From CAVYPR01 sp052145775 (GTDB lineage: Bacteria > Actinomycetota > Acidimicrobiia > Acidimicrobiales > RAAP-2), in contig JBKQNY010000166.1 in assembly GCA_052145775.1 (NCBI GenBank), forward strand, positions 1-43,987: a DNA stretch of 43,987 bases. Reading direction: 5' to 3'. This document shows, piece after piece, positions 33,024-41,309 of this stretch. Made by a program: the position numbers and the translations under genes. Each line of letters begins with the position of its first letter. The stretch's first letter is position 1. The notes below the pieces were generated by a model. That model did not search any database. It saw only the letters and a list, made by a program, of their open reading frames with translations, and was not told the origin of the DNA.

Positions 33024-33899
33024 GTGCACTTCGACCTGTGGGTGCCGACGGCCAACCCGTTCGCCACCCCCGAGCTCCTCGCCGCGCTCGGCGCCGAGTG
33101 CGACCAGCGGGGGATCCACCGCCTGTGGGTCGGCGAGCACGTCGTGCTCTTCGACGACTACGCCTCCCCCTACCCCTACGCCGAGGACGGCCGCATCCCG
33201 GCCCCGTCGGGGACGGGCCTGCTCGAGCCCCTGACCACCCTCTCCTTCCTCGCCGCCCAGACCGACCGGGTCCGACTGGGGACGGCGATGCTGCTCCTCC
33301 CCCAGCGCAACCCGGTCTACGTGGCCAAGGAGGTCTCGACCGTGGACTGGCTGTCGGGCGGCCGGGTCGACCTCGGGGTGGGCGTCGGGTGGCTGGCCGA
33401 GGAGTTCGAGGCGGTGGACGTCCCCTGGGACCGCCGGGGGGCCCGCACCGACGAGTACCTCGAGGTGCTGCGGACCCTGTGGTGCGACGACCCCTCGGGT
33501 TTCGACGGCGACCTCTACCGCCTGCCCTCGTGCAGCATGTTCCCCAAGCCTGTCCAGGCCCCCCACCCCCCCATCCATGTCGGCGGGGAGAGCGACCCGG
33601 CCCTGCGGCGGGTGGCCCGCGCCGCCCAGGGGTGGCACACCTTCAACCGCCTGCCCGAGGACCTGGCCGCCCCACTGGCCCGCCTCGACGAGCTGCTGGC
33701 CGAGGCGGGACGGACCCGGGCCGAGGTGGAGATCACCGTCTGCCCCTACATGCACCAACTGACCCCCGAGCGGGTGGAGCAGTACGCAGGGGCCGGGGCA
33801 GATGCCGTGGCGGCCCTCTTCTTCGCCGGCGGGCCCGACGACGTGCCGGTCATGCTCGACGCCCTCGGCCCCTGCACCGAGCGGGCCGCCGCCGTCTGA
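33024..33899 (+). CDS. LLM-class F420-dependent oxidoreductase
   Basis: A 291-residue TIM-barrel oxidoreductase. RLWVGEHVVLFDDY (33-46), DRVRLGTAMLLLPQRNPV and GRVDLGVGVGWLAEEFEAV are the cofactor and pocket segments also seen in the 12734 gene, but the two are clearly diverged. IHVGGESDPALRRVARAAQGWH is the usual later motif. F420 use is inferred from family. It is the third gene of the P450-TetR operon, so it may act on the P450 product. Confidence 0.88.
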   Translation: MHFDLWVPTANPFATPELLAALGAECDQRGIHRLWVGEHVVLFDDYASPYPYAEDGRIPAPSGTGLLEPLTTLSFLAAQTDRVRLGTAMLLLPQRNPVYVAKEVSTVDWLSGGRVDLGVGVGWLAEEFEAVDVPWDRRGARTDEYLEVLRTLWCDDPSGFDGDLYRLPSCSMFPKPVQAPHPPIHVGGESDPALRRVARAAQGWHTFNRLPEDLAAPLARLDELLAEAGRTRAEVEITVCPYMHQLTPERVEQYAGAGADAVAALFFAGGPDDVPVMLDALGPCTERAAAV

Positions 33900-33933
33900 C
33901 CCCGGCGGCCGGGTCCCGTCGGCCGGCGCCGCC

Positions 33934-35760
33934 TCAGGTGGTGGTGGCCGGCTCGGGGGCGCGGGGCCGACCCGAACCGTCGGATCCCTCGGCCGCGGCG
34001 ACGTCGATCGACGACGGGACCACGTCGTCGAGGTCGGCCGACTCCACGTAGACGTACTTCCCACCCCGCATCCAAGAGGCGCCCGCGGCCACCAGGCAGG
34101 CGATGATGGCGAAGTCGAAGGCGGCGTGCAGCCCGTTCTTGAAGGCGGCGGCGATGATCGAGGGGAAGAAGCCGCGCCCGGTGACCACGGCGCGCTGGGC
34201 GGCCGGCAGGTGCGCCAGGACCTTCGCCCCGACAAGGTGCTGGATGGGGCTGTAGCCGAGGAAGGCGGCGAACAGGGTGGACACCGGCGGCAGGTGCGAG
34301 GCCCGCTCCGCCACGGGCACCGGGAGCCCGTGCGCCACCAACCCGTGGAAGAGGTTGTCGGGAAGCGTGGTGGCCAGCCCGATGATCATGAGGGTGAAGA
34401 AGATCCCGATCGAGAGCACCTGGCCGGCGTTCTGGAAGGTGGAGTTCATCCCGCCCCCCACCCCGCGGTGCTGCGCCGGCAGGCTGTTCATCACCCCGGC
34501 CCGGTTCGGTGCGGCGAACGCCCCCATGGCCAGTCCGTTGAAGAGCAGCAGCGACCCGAACACGGCGTAGTTGAAGTTGACCGGCAGCATCTCGAGGAGG
34601 AAGAAGGAGAGGGCCGCGGCCAGCATCCCCCCGGTGGCGAACGGCCGCGAGCCGAAGTGGTCCGAGAGGTAGCCGCAGAGGGGCCCGGCGATCAGGAAGC
34701 CCGCCGTGAGCGGGAGCATGTAGATGCCGGCCCACAACGGCGTGCTGGCGAAGCTGTAGCCGTGCTGGGGCAACCAGATCCCCTGCAGCCAGATGATCAG
34801 CATGAACATCAGCCCGCCGCGGCCGATGCTGGCCAGCAGAGTGGAGATGCTGCCGGCCGAGAAGGCGCGGATCCTGAAGAGTGTGAGGCGGAACATGGGA
34901 TCATCCGACCGGGCCTCGATGAACACGAAGGCCACCAGGAGGACCACCCCCAGGGTGAGGGAGAGGAGCACCGTCGGGCTCGTCCAGCCCATGACGTGGC
35001 CGTCGTAGGGCTGGATGCCGTAGGTGATGCCGATCATGATCCCGACCAGCCCGAGGGCGAAGGTGATGTTGCCGGGCCAGTCGATCTTCCCCGCGTGGCG
35101 TCGGGGCACCTCGCGCAGCATGAGGTAGGCCCAGACCGTCCCGACGAGCCCGACCGGCACCGACACCAAGAAGATGAGCCGCCAGTTGATCGGGCCGAGC
35201 AGTCCCCCCAGGACGAGCCCGATGAACGACCCGCTGATCCCCGCCACCTGGTTAATGCCCAGCGCCATCCCCCGCTGGTGCTCGGGGAAGGCGTCGGTCA
35301 GGATGGCCGACGAGTTGGCCAGGAGGAAGGCGGCGCCCACACCCTGGAGGATGCGCATGACAACCAGGTAGGCGGCGGCGGCCGTCCCGCTCATCCAGGT
35401 GATGGTGAGCAGCAGCGAGAAGAAGGTGTAGACGGCGAAGCCGAGGTTGTACATCTTCACCCGGCCGTACATGTCGCCCAGCCGGCCCAGGCTCACCACC
35501 AGCACGCTGGTGACAACCATGAAGCCCAGGATCATCCACAGCAGGTAGAAGGTGTTCCCCGGGGTGAGCGGTGTGAGGTCGATGCCCCGGAAGATGTCGG
35601 GGAGCGCGATAAGCACGATCGAGAGGTCGATGGTGGCCATCAGCACCCCGAGGGTGGTGTTGGAGAGCGCGATCCACTTGTAGTGGTCGTCGTCGACGGC
35701 CGCGGGCGTCAGCAGGCGACGGACCATGCCGCCGCCCGTTGTCTGCCCTCCCATGCCCAT
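33934..35760 (-). CDS. MFS transporter, DHA2-type (14 TM)
   Basis: A 608-residue major facilitator superfamily exporter. Some 14 hydrophobic segments can be traced, starting at IALSNTTLGVLMATIDLSIV, with the DHA2 motif ATIDLSIVLIALPDI and motif A LGRLGDMYGRVKMY. A longer-than-usual loop and helix precede the C-terminus, and the last about 40 residues are acidic and cytoplasmic. It probably extrudes hydrophobic drugs by proton antiport. It converges on the LLM gene. Its promoter is the A/T-rich stretch at 35807-35835. The regulator is not adjacent. Confidence 0.9.
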   Translation of the reverse strand: MGMGGQTTGGGMVRRLLTPAAVDDDHYKWIALSNTTLGVLMATIDLSIVLIALPDIFRGIDLTPLTPGNTFYLLWMILGFMVVTSVLVVSLGRLGDMYGRVKMYNLGFAVYTFFSLLLTITWMSGTAAAAYLVVMRILQGVGAAFLLANSSAILTDAFPEHQRGMALGINQVAGISGSFIGLVLGGLLGPINWRLIFLVSVPVGLVGTVWAYLMLREVPRRHAGKIDWPGNITFALGLVGIMIGITYGIQPYDGHVMGWTSPTVLLSLTLGVVLLVAFVFIEARSDDPMFRLTLFRIRAFSAGSISTLLASIGRGGLMFMLIIWLQGIWLPQHGYSFASTPLWAGIYMLPLTAGFLIAGPLCGYLSDHFGSRPFATGGMLAAALSFFLLEMLPVNFNYAVFGSLLLFNGLAMGAFAAPNRAGVMNSLPAQHRGVGGGMNSTFQNAGQVLSIGIFFTLMIIGLATTLPDNLFHGLVAHGLPVPVAERASHLPPVSTLFAAFLGYSPIQHLVGAKVLAHLPAAQRAVVTGRGFFPSIIAAAFKNGLHAAFDFAIIACLVAAGASWMRGGKYVYVESADLDDVVPSSIDVAAAEGSDGSGRPRAPEPATTT

Positions 35761-35806
35761 GCCCGCGTCCTCGCCCCGGTCCGCGCCCGGTCGCTCGCCC
35801 TCTTAA

Positions 35807-35835
35807 ATCTTACCGTTTACGTTAACGAGATACAT
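35807..35835 (-). promoter_or_regulatory. A/T-rich promoter region of the MFS gene
   Basis: On the minus strand TAAGAT (35812-35807) is a good -10 box; the -35 is weak (ATGTAT at 35835-35830). The plus-strand text carries CGTTTACGTTAACG at 35814-35827, a near-direct repeat of CGTT(T/A)A that could be a repressor site. It lies in an unusually A/T-rich island in a G+C-rich region. Confidence 0.4.
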
Positions 35836-35912
35836 CCCCCGCCGGGCCCCGGCCCGGCTAGGCGCCATCCGTCGCCCGCCCGGGCACGGCCGCTAGCGTC
35901 GGTCGTGCCGCC

Positions 35913-37352
35913 ATGGGACCACGCCGTCGCACCGCAACCTCCAATTTCGGAGTCGGGCGCCGCGAAGCCCACGACGCACGACCGTTCTACTCGCGCTTCG
36001 AGCCGCCCGAGACTTCCGACGACCAGTCGGTGGCCGCGCCCGAGGCGGTGACCGACCCCTTCGTCTGCGGCGACAGCCGCCACATGGACGCCGTGAAGGA
36101 CGGGACGGTCGCCCTCGTCGTCACGTCGCCGCCCTACTTCGCCGGCAAGCAGTACGAGGAGGAGCTCGACCGCGAGGGCGTCCCCTCCTCCTACCTCGCC
36201 TACCTCGGGCTGCTCGAGGAGGTGTTCGCCGAGTGCGTCCGGACCCTCGAGCCGGGCGGGCGGATCGCCGTGAACGTGGCCAACCTGGGGCGCAAGCCCT
36301 ATCGCAGCCTGGCCGCCGACGTCATGGGCATCCTCCAAGACCGGCTGCACCTGCTCCCGCGCGGTGAGGTGATCTGGCAGAAGGGCGAGGGCGCAAGCGG
36401 TTCGTGCGCCTGGGGCTCGTTCCGCAGCCCCGCCAACCCGGTGCTCCGGGACACGACCGAGCGGGTGATCGTGGCCAGCAAGGGCCGGTTCGCCCGGGCC
36501 CTCGACGTCCCCACCCGGCGCCGCCAGGGCCTCCCCCACCGCTCCACCCTCACCGGCGACGAATTCATGGCCGCCACCCTCGACCGCTGGGTCATCGCCC
36601 CCGAGAGCGCTCGGCGGGTGAAACACCCGGCCCCCTTCCCGGTGGCCCTCCCGGCCCGGCTGATCGGGCTCTACACCTTCGTCGACGACCTCGTCCTCGA
36701 CCCGTTCATGGGCGCCGGGTCCACCCTGGTGGCCGCGGCCGGTCTCGGGCGGCGCTACGTCGGCTACGACCTCGACGAGGGCTACGTGCAGCTGTCCCGG
36801 GACCGGGTGGCCGCCGCCCTCGCCGAGGGCCGCGGGACGCCCAACGAGGCCGAAGAACGCGCCCGGCGCACCGGGGCGACCGCCCACGCCGTGGCGGGCG
36901 AGGTGCTGGCCGAGGCGGGGTTCACCGTCACCGGTCGCGACGTACGGGTGCGCGGGACCGGCGTCACGGTCCCCTTCGTTGCCACCGACGCCGCCGGCGC
37001 CCCGTGGTACTTCGACGTGGCCGCCGCCTTCACCACCACCCCGACCGGCCTGCAGCGGACCGAGGCCGTCTGGACGTCGCTCGGCCGGGCGGGGGTGCTG
37101 GCCGCCACCGGCCACCGCCCGGTGGTCCTGCTCACCTCGCACCTGCCCAGGCGGCCGGGTGACGCCCACGCGGCGTTGCGGGCCGGCGGGCCGGATCCAC
37201 TCTTCGACGTGGTGGTGCTGGGCTCGGCCGAGGACGCGGCCAGGCTCCGGCGGTACGCGGCGGGTGGCGCCGTGGGCCCCCTACCGGGCTTCTGGTCCGC
37301 CGCCGAGCTCGCCGCGCCCGGGGAGCCGGCTACCCGCCCAGCCCGGCCTTGA
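35913..37352 (+). CDS. beta-class DNA methyltransferase with an extra C-terminal domain
   Basis: A 479-residue amino-methyltransferase. Motif IV TSPPYF (71-76) precedes motif I-like DPFMGAGST (263-271), the order of the beta class. SPPY suggests N4-cytosine or N6-adenine methylation; the specificity domain lies between. Residues about 320-445 form a second alpha/beta domain (VTVPFVATDAAGAPWYFDVA and GLQRTEAVWTSLGRAGVLAA) with an acidic DV strand that hints at a degenerate PD-(D/E)XK-like fold, but I see no convincing catalytic Lys. No separate restriction endonuclease is nearby. This could be an orphan methylase or a fused, inactive R-M-like protein. It overlaps the converging VOC gene by 23 bp. 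Confidence 0.8.
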   Translation: MGPRRRTATSNFGVGRREAHDARPFYSRFEPPETSDDQSVAAPEAVTDPFVCGDSRHMDAVKDGTVALVVTSPPYFAGKQYEEELDREGVPSSYLAYLGLLEEVFAECVRTLEPGGRIAVNVANLGRKPYRSLAADVMGILQDRLHLLPRGEVIWQKGEGASGSCAWGSFRSPANPVLRDTTERVIVASKGRFARALDVPTRRRQGLPHRSTLTGDEFMAATLDRWVIAPESARRVKHPAPFPVALPARLIGLYTFVDDLVLDPFMGAGSTLVAAAGLGRRYVGYDLDEGYVQLSRDRVAAALAEGRGTPNEAEERARRTGATAHAVAGEVLAEAGFTVTGRDVRVRGTGVTVPFVATDAAGAPWYFDVAAAFTTTPTGLQRTEAVWTSLGRAGVLAATGHRPVVLLTSHLPRRPGDAHAALRAGGPDPLFDVVVLGSAEDAARLRRYAAGGAVGPLPGFWSAAELAAPGEPATRPARP

Positions 37353-38103
37353 GTGCGAGCACGTTGAAGTACACGCCGGCGGGATCCGCGGCCGCGGCGA
37401 ACCGGCCCGGCTCGATGTCGGTCGGGCCCATCACGACCGTTCCGCCGAGCTCGGCGATCCGGGCGGCCGCCCGGTCGGCGTCGTCGACGGCGAAGTAAAC
37501 CCCCCAGTGGGGCGGGACCTCGGCCGGCATCTCCGCGGGCTTGGCCATCATCCCGCCCACCGACCGATCCCCCAGCTTCCACTAGGTGTAGACGAACTCC
37601 TCGCCCTGGGTCGCCGCCCCCCACCCGAAGACGGCGGCGTAGAAGGCCTTGGCTCCCTCGGTGTCGGTGGTGACCAGCTCACTCCAGCAGTAGGTGTTGG
37701 GCTCGTTGACCAGGCCGGCCCCCTTGTGGGACTTGGGCTGCCAGAGCCCGATCACGGCCCCCACGGGATCGGCCACGACCCCCATGCGCCCGACGTCCAT
37801 CACGTCGAACGGTCCGGCCAGGACCTGCCCGCCGGCCGGGGCCACCTTCGCCGCCACCGCGTCGGCGTCGTCGACGTTCACGTACGTCATCCACGACGGC
37901 GGGGCCTGGGGGTTCATCTGCGGGCCCAGACCGGCCACCGGCTTGTCCCCGAGGGTGGCCACGCAGTAGCCACCGGCCTCGGGCGGGCCCTCGGGGGCGT
38001 CCCAGCCGAAGAGTGCCCCGTAGAAGGTCCTCGCCCCCGGCAGGTCGGTGGTGCCCAGGTCCACCCAGGAGGGGACCCCGTCCTCGTAGTCGACAACCTC
38101 CAT
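37330..38103 (-). pseudogene. two-domain VOC (glyoxalase-fold) protein split by an in-frame amber codon
   Basis: One continuous reading frame with a TAG at 37584-37582 (codon 174). The part before it (residues 1-173) starts at the ATG 38103 with AAGGAGGAGCC and contains a full VOC module (SWVDLGTTDLPGARTFYGAL) plus the first half of a second (TYCWSELVTTDTEGAKAFY). After the TAG the frame continues without a gap as WKLGDRSVGG, a second half module (HWGVYFAVDDADRAAARI), to the stop at 37330. A single G-to-T change (GAG to TAG) explains it. The full protein would be about 257 residues, the usual length of the two-domain VOC family. A pseudogene, sequencing error or readthrough are all possible. 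Confidence 0.75.
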
Positions 38104-38190
38104 TGGCTCCTCCTTGCGCTCGAATGCCCGATGCCCTGAGGGTACCCCTGCCGGGGGGCGGGCAACCGACTCGGGGATAGCCTGAGCCAC

Positions 38191-38589
38191 GTGGACGAGG
38201 ACCGGGCGCTCGACATCGACCTCCTGGCCTCGTCGCTGCAGGCGGACGGCGGCGACGTGCGGCTCCTCTTGAAGGCGCTGGTGACGCGTCTGGCGGGAGC
38301 GCTCGGTGACCGGCTCAAGGTCGAACGCGCCGGGGGGCGGCTTCGCCGGTCGGACGAGATCCGCCGGGTGTCGGTCACCCTGGGGGACGACACCCTCGAC
38401 GCCTCGGTCAACGGGACAGACCTCGAGTGCACGGTGTCGCGCACCAGCGGCGGGATACGCATCCGCTCGACGAGGGTCACCATGGACGAGTGGCTGCACC
38501 GGCTGCTCGGTGCGCTGCGGGCCGAGGCGGCCAGCTCGACCGCCACCCGCCAGGCCCTGGAGTCGATCGTCATCGGGGAGCAGCCGTGA
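38191..38589 (+). CDS. 132-residue protein of the YbjQ-triplet operon
   Basis: A 132-residue soluble protein with no family I recognise. It has a helical N-terminus (LLASSLQADGGDVRLLLKAL), a beta-rich middle (RRVSVTLGDDTLDASVNGTDLE) and a C-terminal helix (MDEWLHRLLGALRAEAA). The GTG start at 38191 lies 7 bp after TAGCCT (38178-38183), a possible -10 of a leaderless message. Its stop overlaps the next start (GTGA at 38586-38589). Its coupling to the three YbjQ-like genes suggests a shared function. Confidence 0.7.
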   Translation: MDEDRALDIDLLASSLQADGGDVRLLLKALVTRLAGALGDRLKVERAGGRLRRSDEIRRVSVTLGDDTLDASVNGTDLECTVSRTSGGIRIRSTRVTMDEWLHRLLGALRAEAASSTATRQALESIVIGEQP

Positions 38590-39449
38590 GCCCCGACGAC
38601 CTCGAGCCCGGAGAACGCGAGCCGCAGAACCCCGCGTCGACGGCCGAGGCGCTCGGGTTGCCGCCCGACGCCGGGCGGCGCCTGGCCGAGCTGGAGGACC
38701 GACCCGGCCACAAGGGGATGTTCACCTCGGACCTCTCGGTGAACGAGTTCCTCCTCATCAAGGAGGTGGGCTTCCACCCCCTCGGCTTCGTGATGGGCAG
38801 CTCCATCTACCACCTGGGCATCCAGACCCGCCGGTGGTCCCAGAGCCAGGAGCTGGCCAAGCTCACCGAGGCGATGTACAACGCCCGGGAGCTGGCCATG
38901 AACCGCATGGACGCCGAGGCGGTCGAGCTCGGGGCGGACGGGGTGGTCGGCGTCCGCCTCGACGTGAACTACTACGAGTGGGGGTCCGACACCGCCGAGT
39001 TCATCGCCCTGGGCACGGCCGTGAAGTCCGAGGACGGCCGCTCCTACCGCAACAACCAGGGGAAGCCCTTCACCTCGGACCTCTCGGGCCAGGACTTCTG
39101 GACCCTCATGCAGACCGGCCACGTCCCCCTGGGGCTCGTGATGGGCACCTGCGTCTACCACATCGCCCACCGGGGGCTGGCCCAGACGCTGCGCACCGCC
39201 GGCCAGAACGTCGAGCTGCCCAACTTCACCCAGGCCCTCTACGAGGCCCGCGAGCTGGCCATGACCCGGATGCAGGACGAAGCCAACGAGCTCGGGGCCA
39301 CCGGGATCGTCGGCGTCCGCCTGGAGGAGAAAAGCCACATGTGGGGCGACCACACCATCGAGTTCCTCTCCCTCGGCACGGCGGTGGCCAAGACCGACGG
39401 GGAGCACACCATCCCCGAGCCCCGGGCCATCATCTCGCTCGACGGATGA
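38586..39449 (+). CDS. tandem YbjQ/UPF0145-like protein 1
   Basis: A 287-residue protein with two copies of the YbjQ/UPF0145 (putative heavy-metal-binding) fold. Copy 1 runs from SDLSVNEFLLIKEVGFHPLG through AMYNARELAMNRMDAEAVEL to EFIALGTAV. Copy 2 runs from SDLSGQDFWTLMQTGHVPLG through ALYEARELAMTRMQDEANEL to EFLSLGTAV. Each copy ends with the GxxGVVGVRL and LGTAV strands of the family. YbjQ proteins form pentamers. The GTG start overlaps the preceding stop. There is no signal peptide, so it is cytoplasmic. The biological role of the family is not established. Confidence 0.85.
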   Translation: MSPDDLEPGEREPQNPASTAEALGLPPDAGRRLAELEDRPGHKGMFTSDLSVNEFLLIKEVGFHPLGFVMGSSIYHLGIQTRRWSQSQELAKLTEAMYNARELAMNRMDAEAVELGADGVVGVRLDVNYYEWGSDTAEFIALGTAVKSEDGRSYRNNQGKPFTSDLSGQDFWTLMQTGHVPLGLVMGTCVYHIAHRGLAQTLRTAGQNVELPNFTQALYEARELAMTRMQDEANELGATGIVGVRLEEKSHMWGDHTIEFLSLGTAVAKTDGEHTIPEPRAIISLDG

Positions 39450-40396
39450 CCGTCGGCACACCAGGACCCGATCACGGGGACCCGGGCGACCTGCCCGAGG
39501 CGGCCGGCCGCCGGCTCTCGGGCGGGGCGTGGTCCTCGGGGCTCTCGGTGGCCGACTTCGCCTCGTGCCTCTCCATGGGCATGGAGCCGGTGGGATTCGT
39601 GCAGGGCTACGCCGTCATGCAGTGGCGCTGGACCTCCAGCACCTACTACCGGACAATGACCATGGGCGGGTTGGGCCGGGTCGCCGGACCGTCGGGGCGG
39701 GGCCAGTACTCCGAGGGGTGGCAGTGCCCGCACGGGTTCGTGGGCGGCGAGCACCGGATGTACGGCTACAACTTCGAGCAGACCTGGCTGGAGGGCAATT
39801 GGGCGAACGGGTGGGGTCTGGCCCTGGGCCGGATGGTCGAGGAGGCGGCAGCCGCCGGGGCCCACGGGGTGATCGGCGTGACCGACGACATGCACCACCT
39901 GGCCGGCACCGGGGCCGCCGAGTTCCGCGTCACGGGGACGGCGGTGGTCGTCCCCGGCGCACCCGCCCCCCCCGAGCCGTTCACCACCTTCTTGAGCGGC
40001 CAGCGGTTGGTGAAACTGATCGAGGCGGGCTTCGTCCCGGTGTCGGTGGCGGCCGCCATGAGCTCGGTGCAGATGATCGCCTACTGCCTCACCCACTACC
40101 AGCTGGCCGGCACCGCGGCGGGCAACTGGTCGGGGGCGATGTCCGGTGGGGTGGCCGGCGTGCACTCCATCGTGCAAGTCGGCAAGGCCCAGCGGGCCGC
40201 CCGCCACCTCGCCCGGGAGCAGGTCCGGAGCCAGCTCGGCCGCGACGTTCTCCACGGGGCCACGCTCGAGCAGTACGAGCGCGAGGTAGGAGAGGGCGAC
40301 CTCACCGTCCAGTGCCTCATCCGCGGCACCAGGGTCCGCCGCTTCAAGGACTACGACCCGATCCCCGAGCCCGAGCCGGTGGTGCGTTTGGCATGA
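39446..40396 (+). CDS. diverged tandem YbjQ-like protein 2
   Basis: A 316-residue member of the same set, more diverged. The first module (SGLSVADFASCLSMGMEPVG to FRVTGTAVV) has a 40-50 residue insertion rich in Gly, Tyr and Trp (PSGRGQYSEGWQCPHGFVGG). The second (FLSGQRLVKLIEAGFVPVSV to VQCLIRGTRV) is long and carries an Ala/Gly-rich stretch. The ATG overlaps the previous stop (ATGA), and its own stop overlaps the next start. The structural core is kept, but catalytic or ligand residues cannot be inferred. It is probably a pentameric partner of the neighbouring proteins. Confidence 0.78.
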   Translation: MTVGTPGPDHGDPGDLPEAAGRRLSGGAWSSGLSVADFASCLSMGMEPVGFVQGYAVMQWRWTSSTYYRTMTMGGLGRVAGPSGRGQYSEGWQCPHGFVGGEHRMYGYNFEQTWLEGNWANGWGLALGRMVEEAAAAGAHGVIGVTDDMHHLAGTGAAEFRVTGTAVVVPGAPAPPEPFTTFLSGQRLVKLIEAGFVPVSVAAAMSSVQMIAYCLTHYQLAGTAAGNWSGAMSGGVAGVHSIVQVGKAQRAARHLAREQVRSQLGRDVLHGATLEQYEREVGEGDLTVQCLIRGTRVRRFKDYDPIPEPEPVVRLA

Positions 40397-41220
40397 CCGA
40401 CCTCCACGAGGAGCTGCAACGGGCCCTGGCGGCCCTCGGGCGGGGCGAGAGCCGCGGGGAAGGGGCCGCCGGGGCCACCTCGGAGCTCTCCATCGACGAG
40501 ACGCTCCTCCTCCACTCGATCGGGTGGGAGCCCGTCGACCTCGTCTTCGGGGTCTCGTGGTGGTCGATCCCCTGGGGGGCGTGGCAGTGGCAGACCGGCG
40601 AGGTCGTCGAGGCCTCTTCCGCCTTCGCCGGGGCCCTGGGCGAGGCAGCCGAGCAGCTGCGAGACGAGTGCGCCCAGGCCGGGGGGACGGGGGTGGTGGG
40701 CGTGGAGATCGAGTTGCGTGTCGTCTCCAGCCACGTCGACGTCTCGCTCACCGGCACCGCGGTGCGCCGCACCGGCGAGAAGTCGCGCGGGCCCGAGTTC
40801 ATCTCTGACCTTTCGGGACGGGACTTCGCCCTGCTCAGCCGGTCCGGCTGGTGGCCGCTCGGACTCGTGGCCGGGGCCAGCTTCGTCGTCGCCCCCCGCC
40901 GAGGTGCCCGGGAGTGGGCCTCCCAGCAACGCCAGAACCTCGAGCTCCCCAACCTGACCGAGGCCCTCTACCAAGCTCGGGAGGGGGCCATGGGCCGGAT
41001 GGAGGAGGCTGCCCGGGCGACGGGGGCCGACGGGGTCATCAACGTGAAGCTGCGGGAGGGGCCACTGGGGTACAACGCGCGGGTCCTGCAGTTCGTGGCC
41101 GTGGGCACGGCGGTGCACCTGCGCGATGACCAGCACCGCCGCATCGCCCCGACGATGGTGGTCCCCCTGGACGACCCGGTGCGCCAGTTCGAGGCCGAGA
41201 GCCTGCGCGGTCAGGGCTGA
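40393..41220 (+). CDS. tandem YbjQ-like protein 3
   Basis: A 275-residue third member. Copy 1 has SELSIDETLLLHSIGWEPVD through GGTGVVGVEIELRV to LTGTAVR. Copy 2 has SDLSGRDFALLSRSGWWPLG through ALYQAREGAMGRMEEAARAT to FVAVGTAVH. Both share the motif SxLSxxxx(F/L)LL. The C-terminal copy is closer to the first protein's copies than to its own N-terminal copy. Its start overlaps the preceding stop. It ends the operon, 89 bp before the enoyl-CoA hydratase start. Confidence 0.82.
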   Translation: MTDLHEELQRALAALGRGESRGEGAAGATSELSIDETLLLHSIGWEPVDLVFGVSWWSIPWGAWQWQTGEVVEASSAFAGALGEAAEQLRDECAQAGGTGVVGVEIELRVVSSHVDVSLTGTAVRRTGEKSRGPEFISDLSGRDFALLSRSGWWPLGLVAGASFVVAPRRGAREWASQQRQNLELPNLTEALYQAREGAMGRMEEAARATGADGVINVKLREGPLGYNARVLQFVAVGTAVHLRDDQHRRIAPTMVVPLDDPVRQFEAESLRGQG

Positions 41221-41309
41221 GGGCGGGCCCGGGATCCACCGCCGGACTGCCTACGCTAGAGCTCGCCGGGACGACCTGCCCGGACGCGCAGATGGTGGAG
41301 GAACGCACC

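Noticed and set aside
31922..34051. 709-residue plus-strand frame across P450, TetR and LLM genes
   Set aside because: Low-complexity Pro/Arg text, overlaps three well-supported genes in another frame.
33802..36051. 749-residue plus-strand frame opposite the MFS gene
   Set aside because: Antisense shadow of a membrane protein; no family pattern, and runs over two gene boundaries.
35817..37169. 450-residue minus-strand frame over the methyltransferase
   Set aside because: Antisense of TSPPY/DPFMGAG-containing gene, no protein character.
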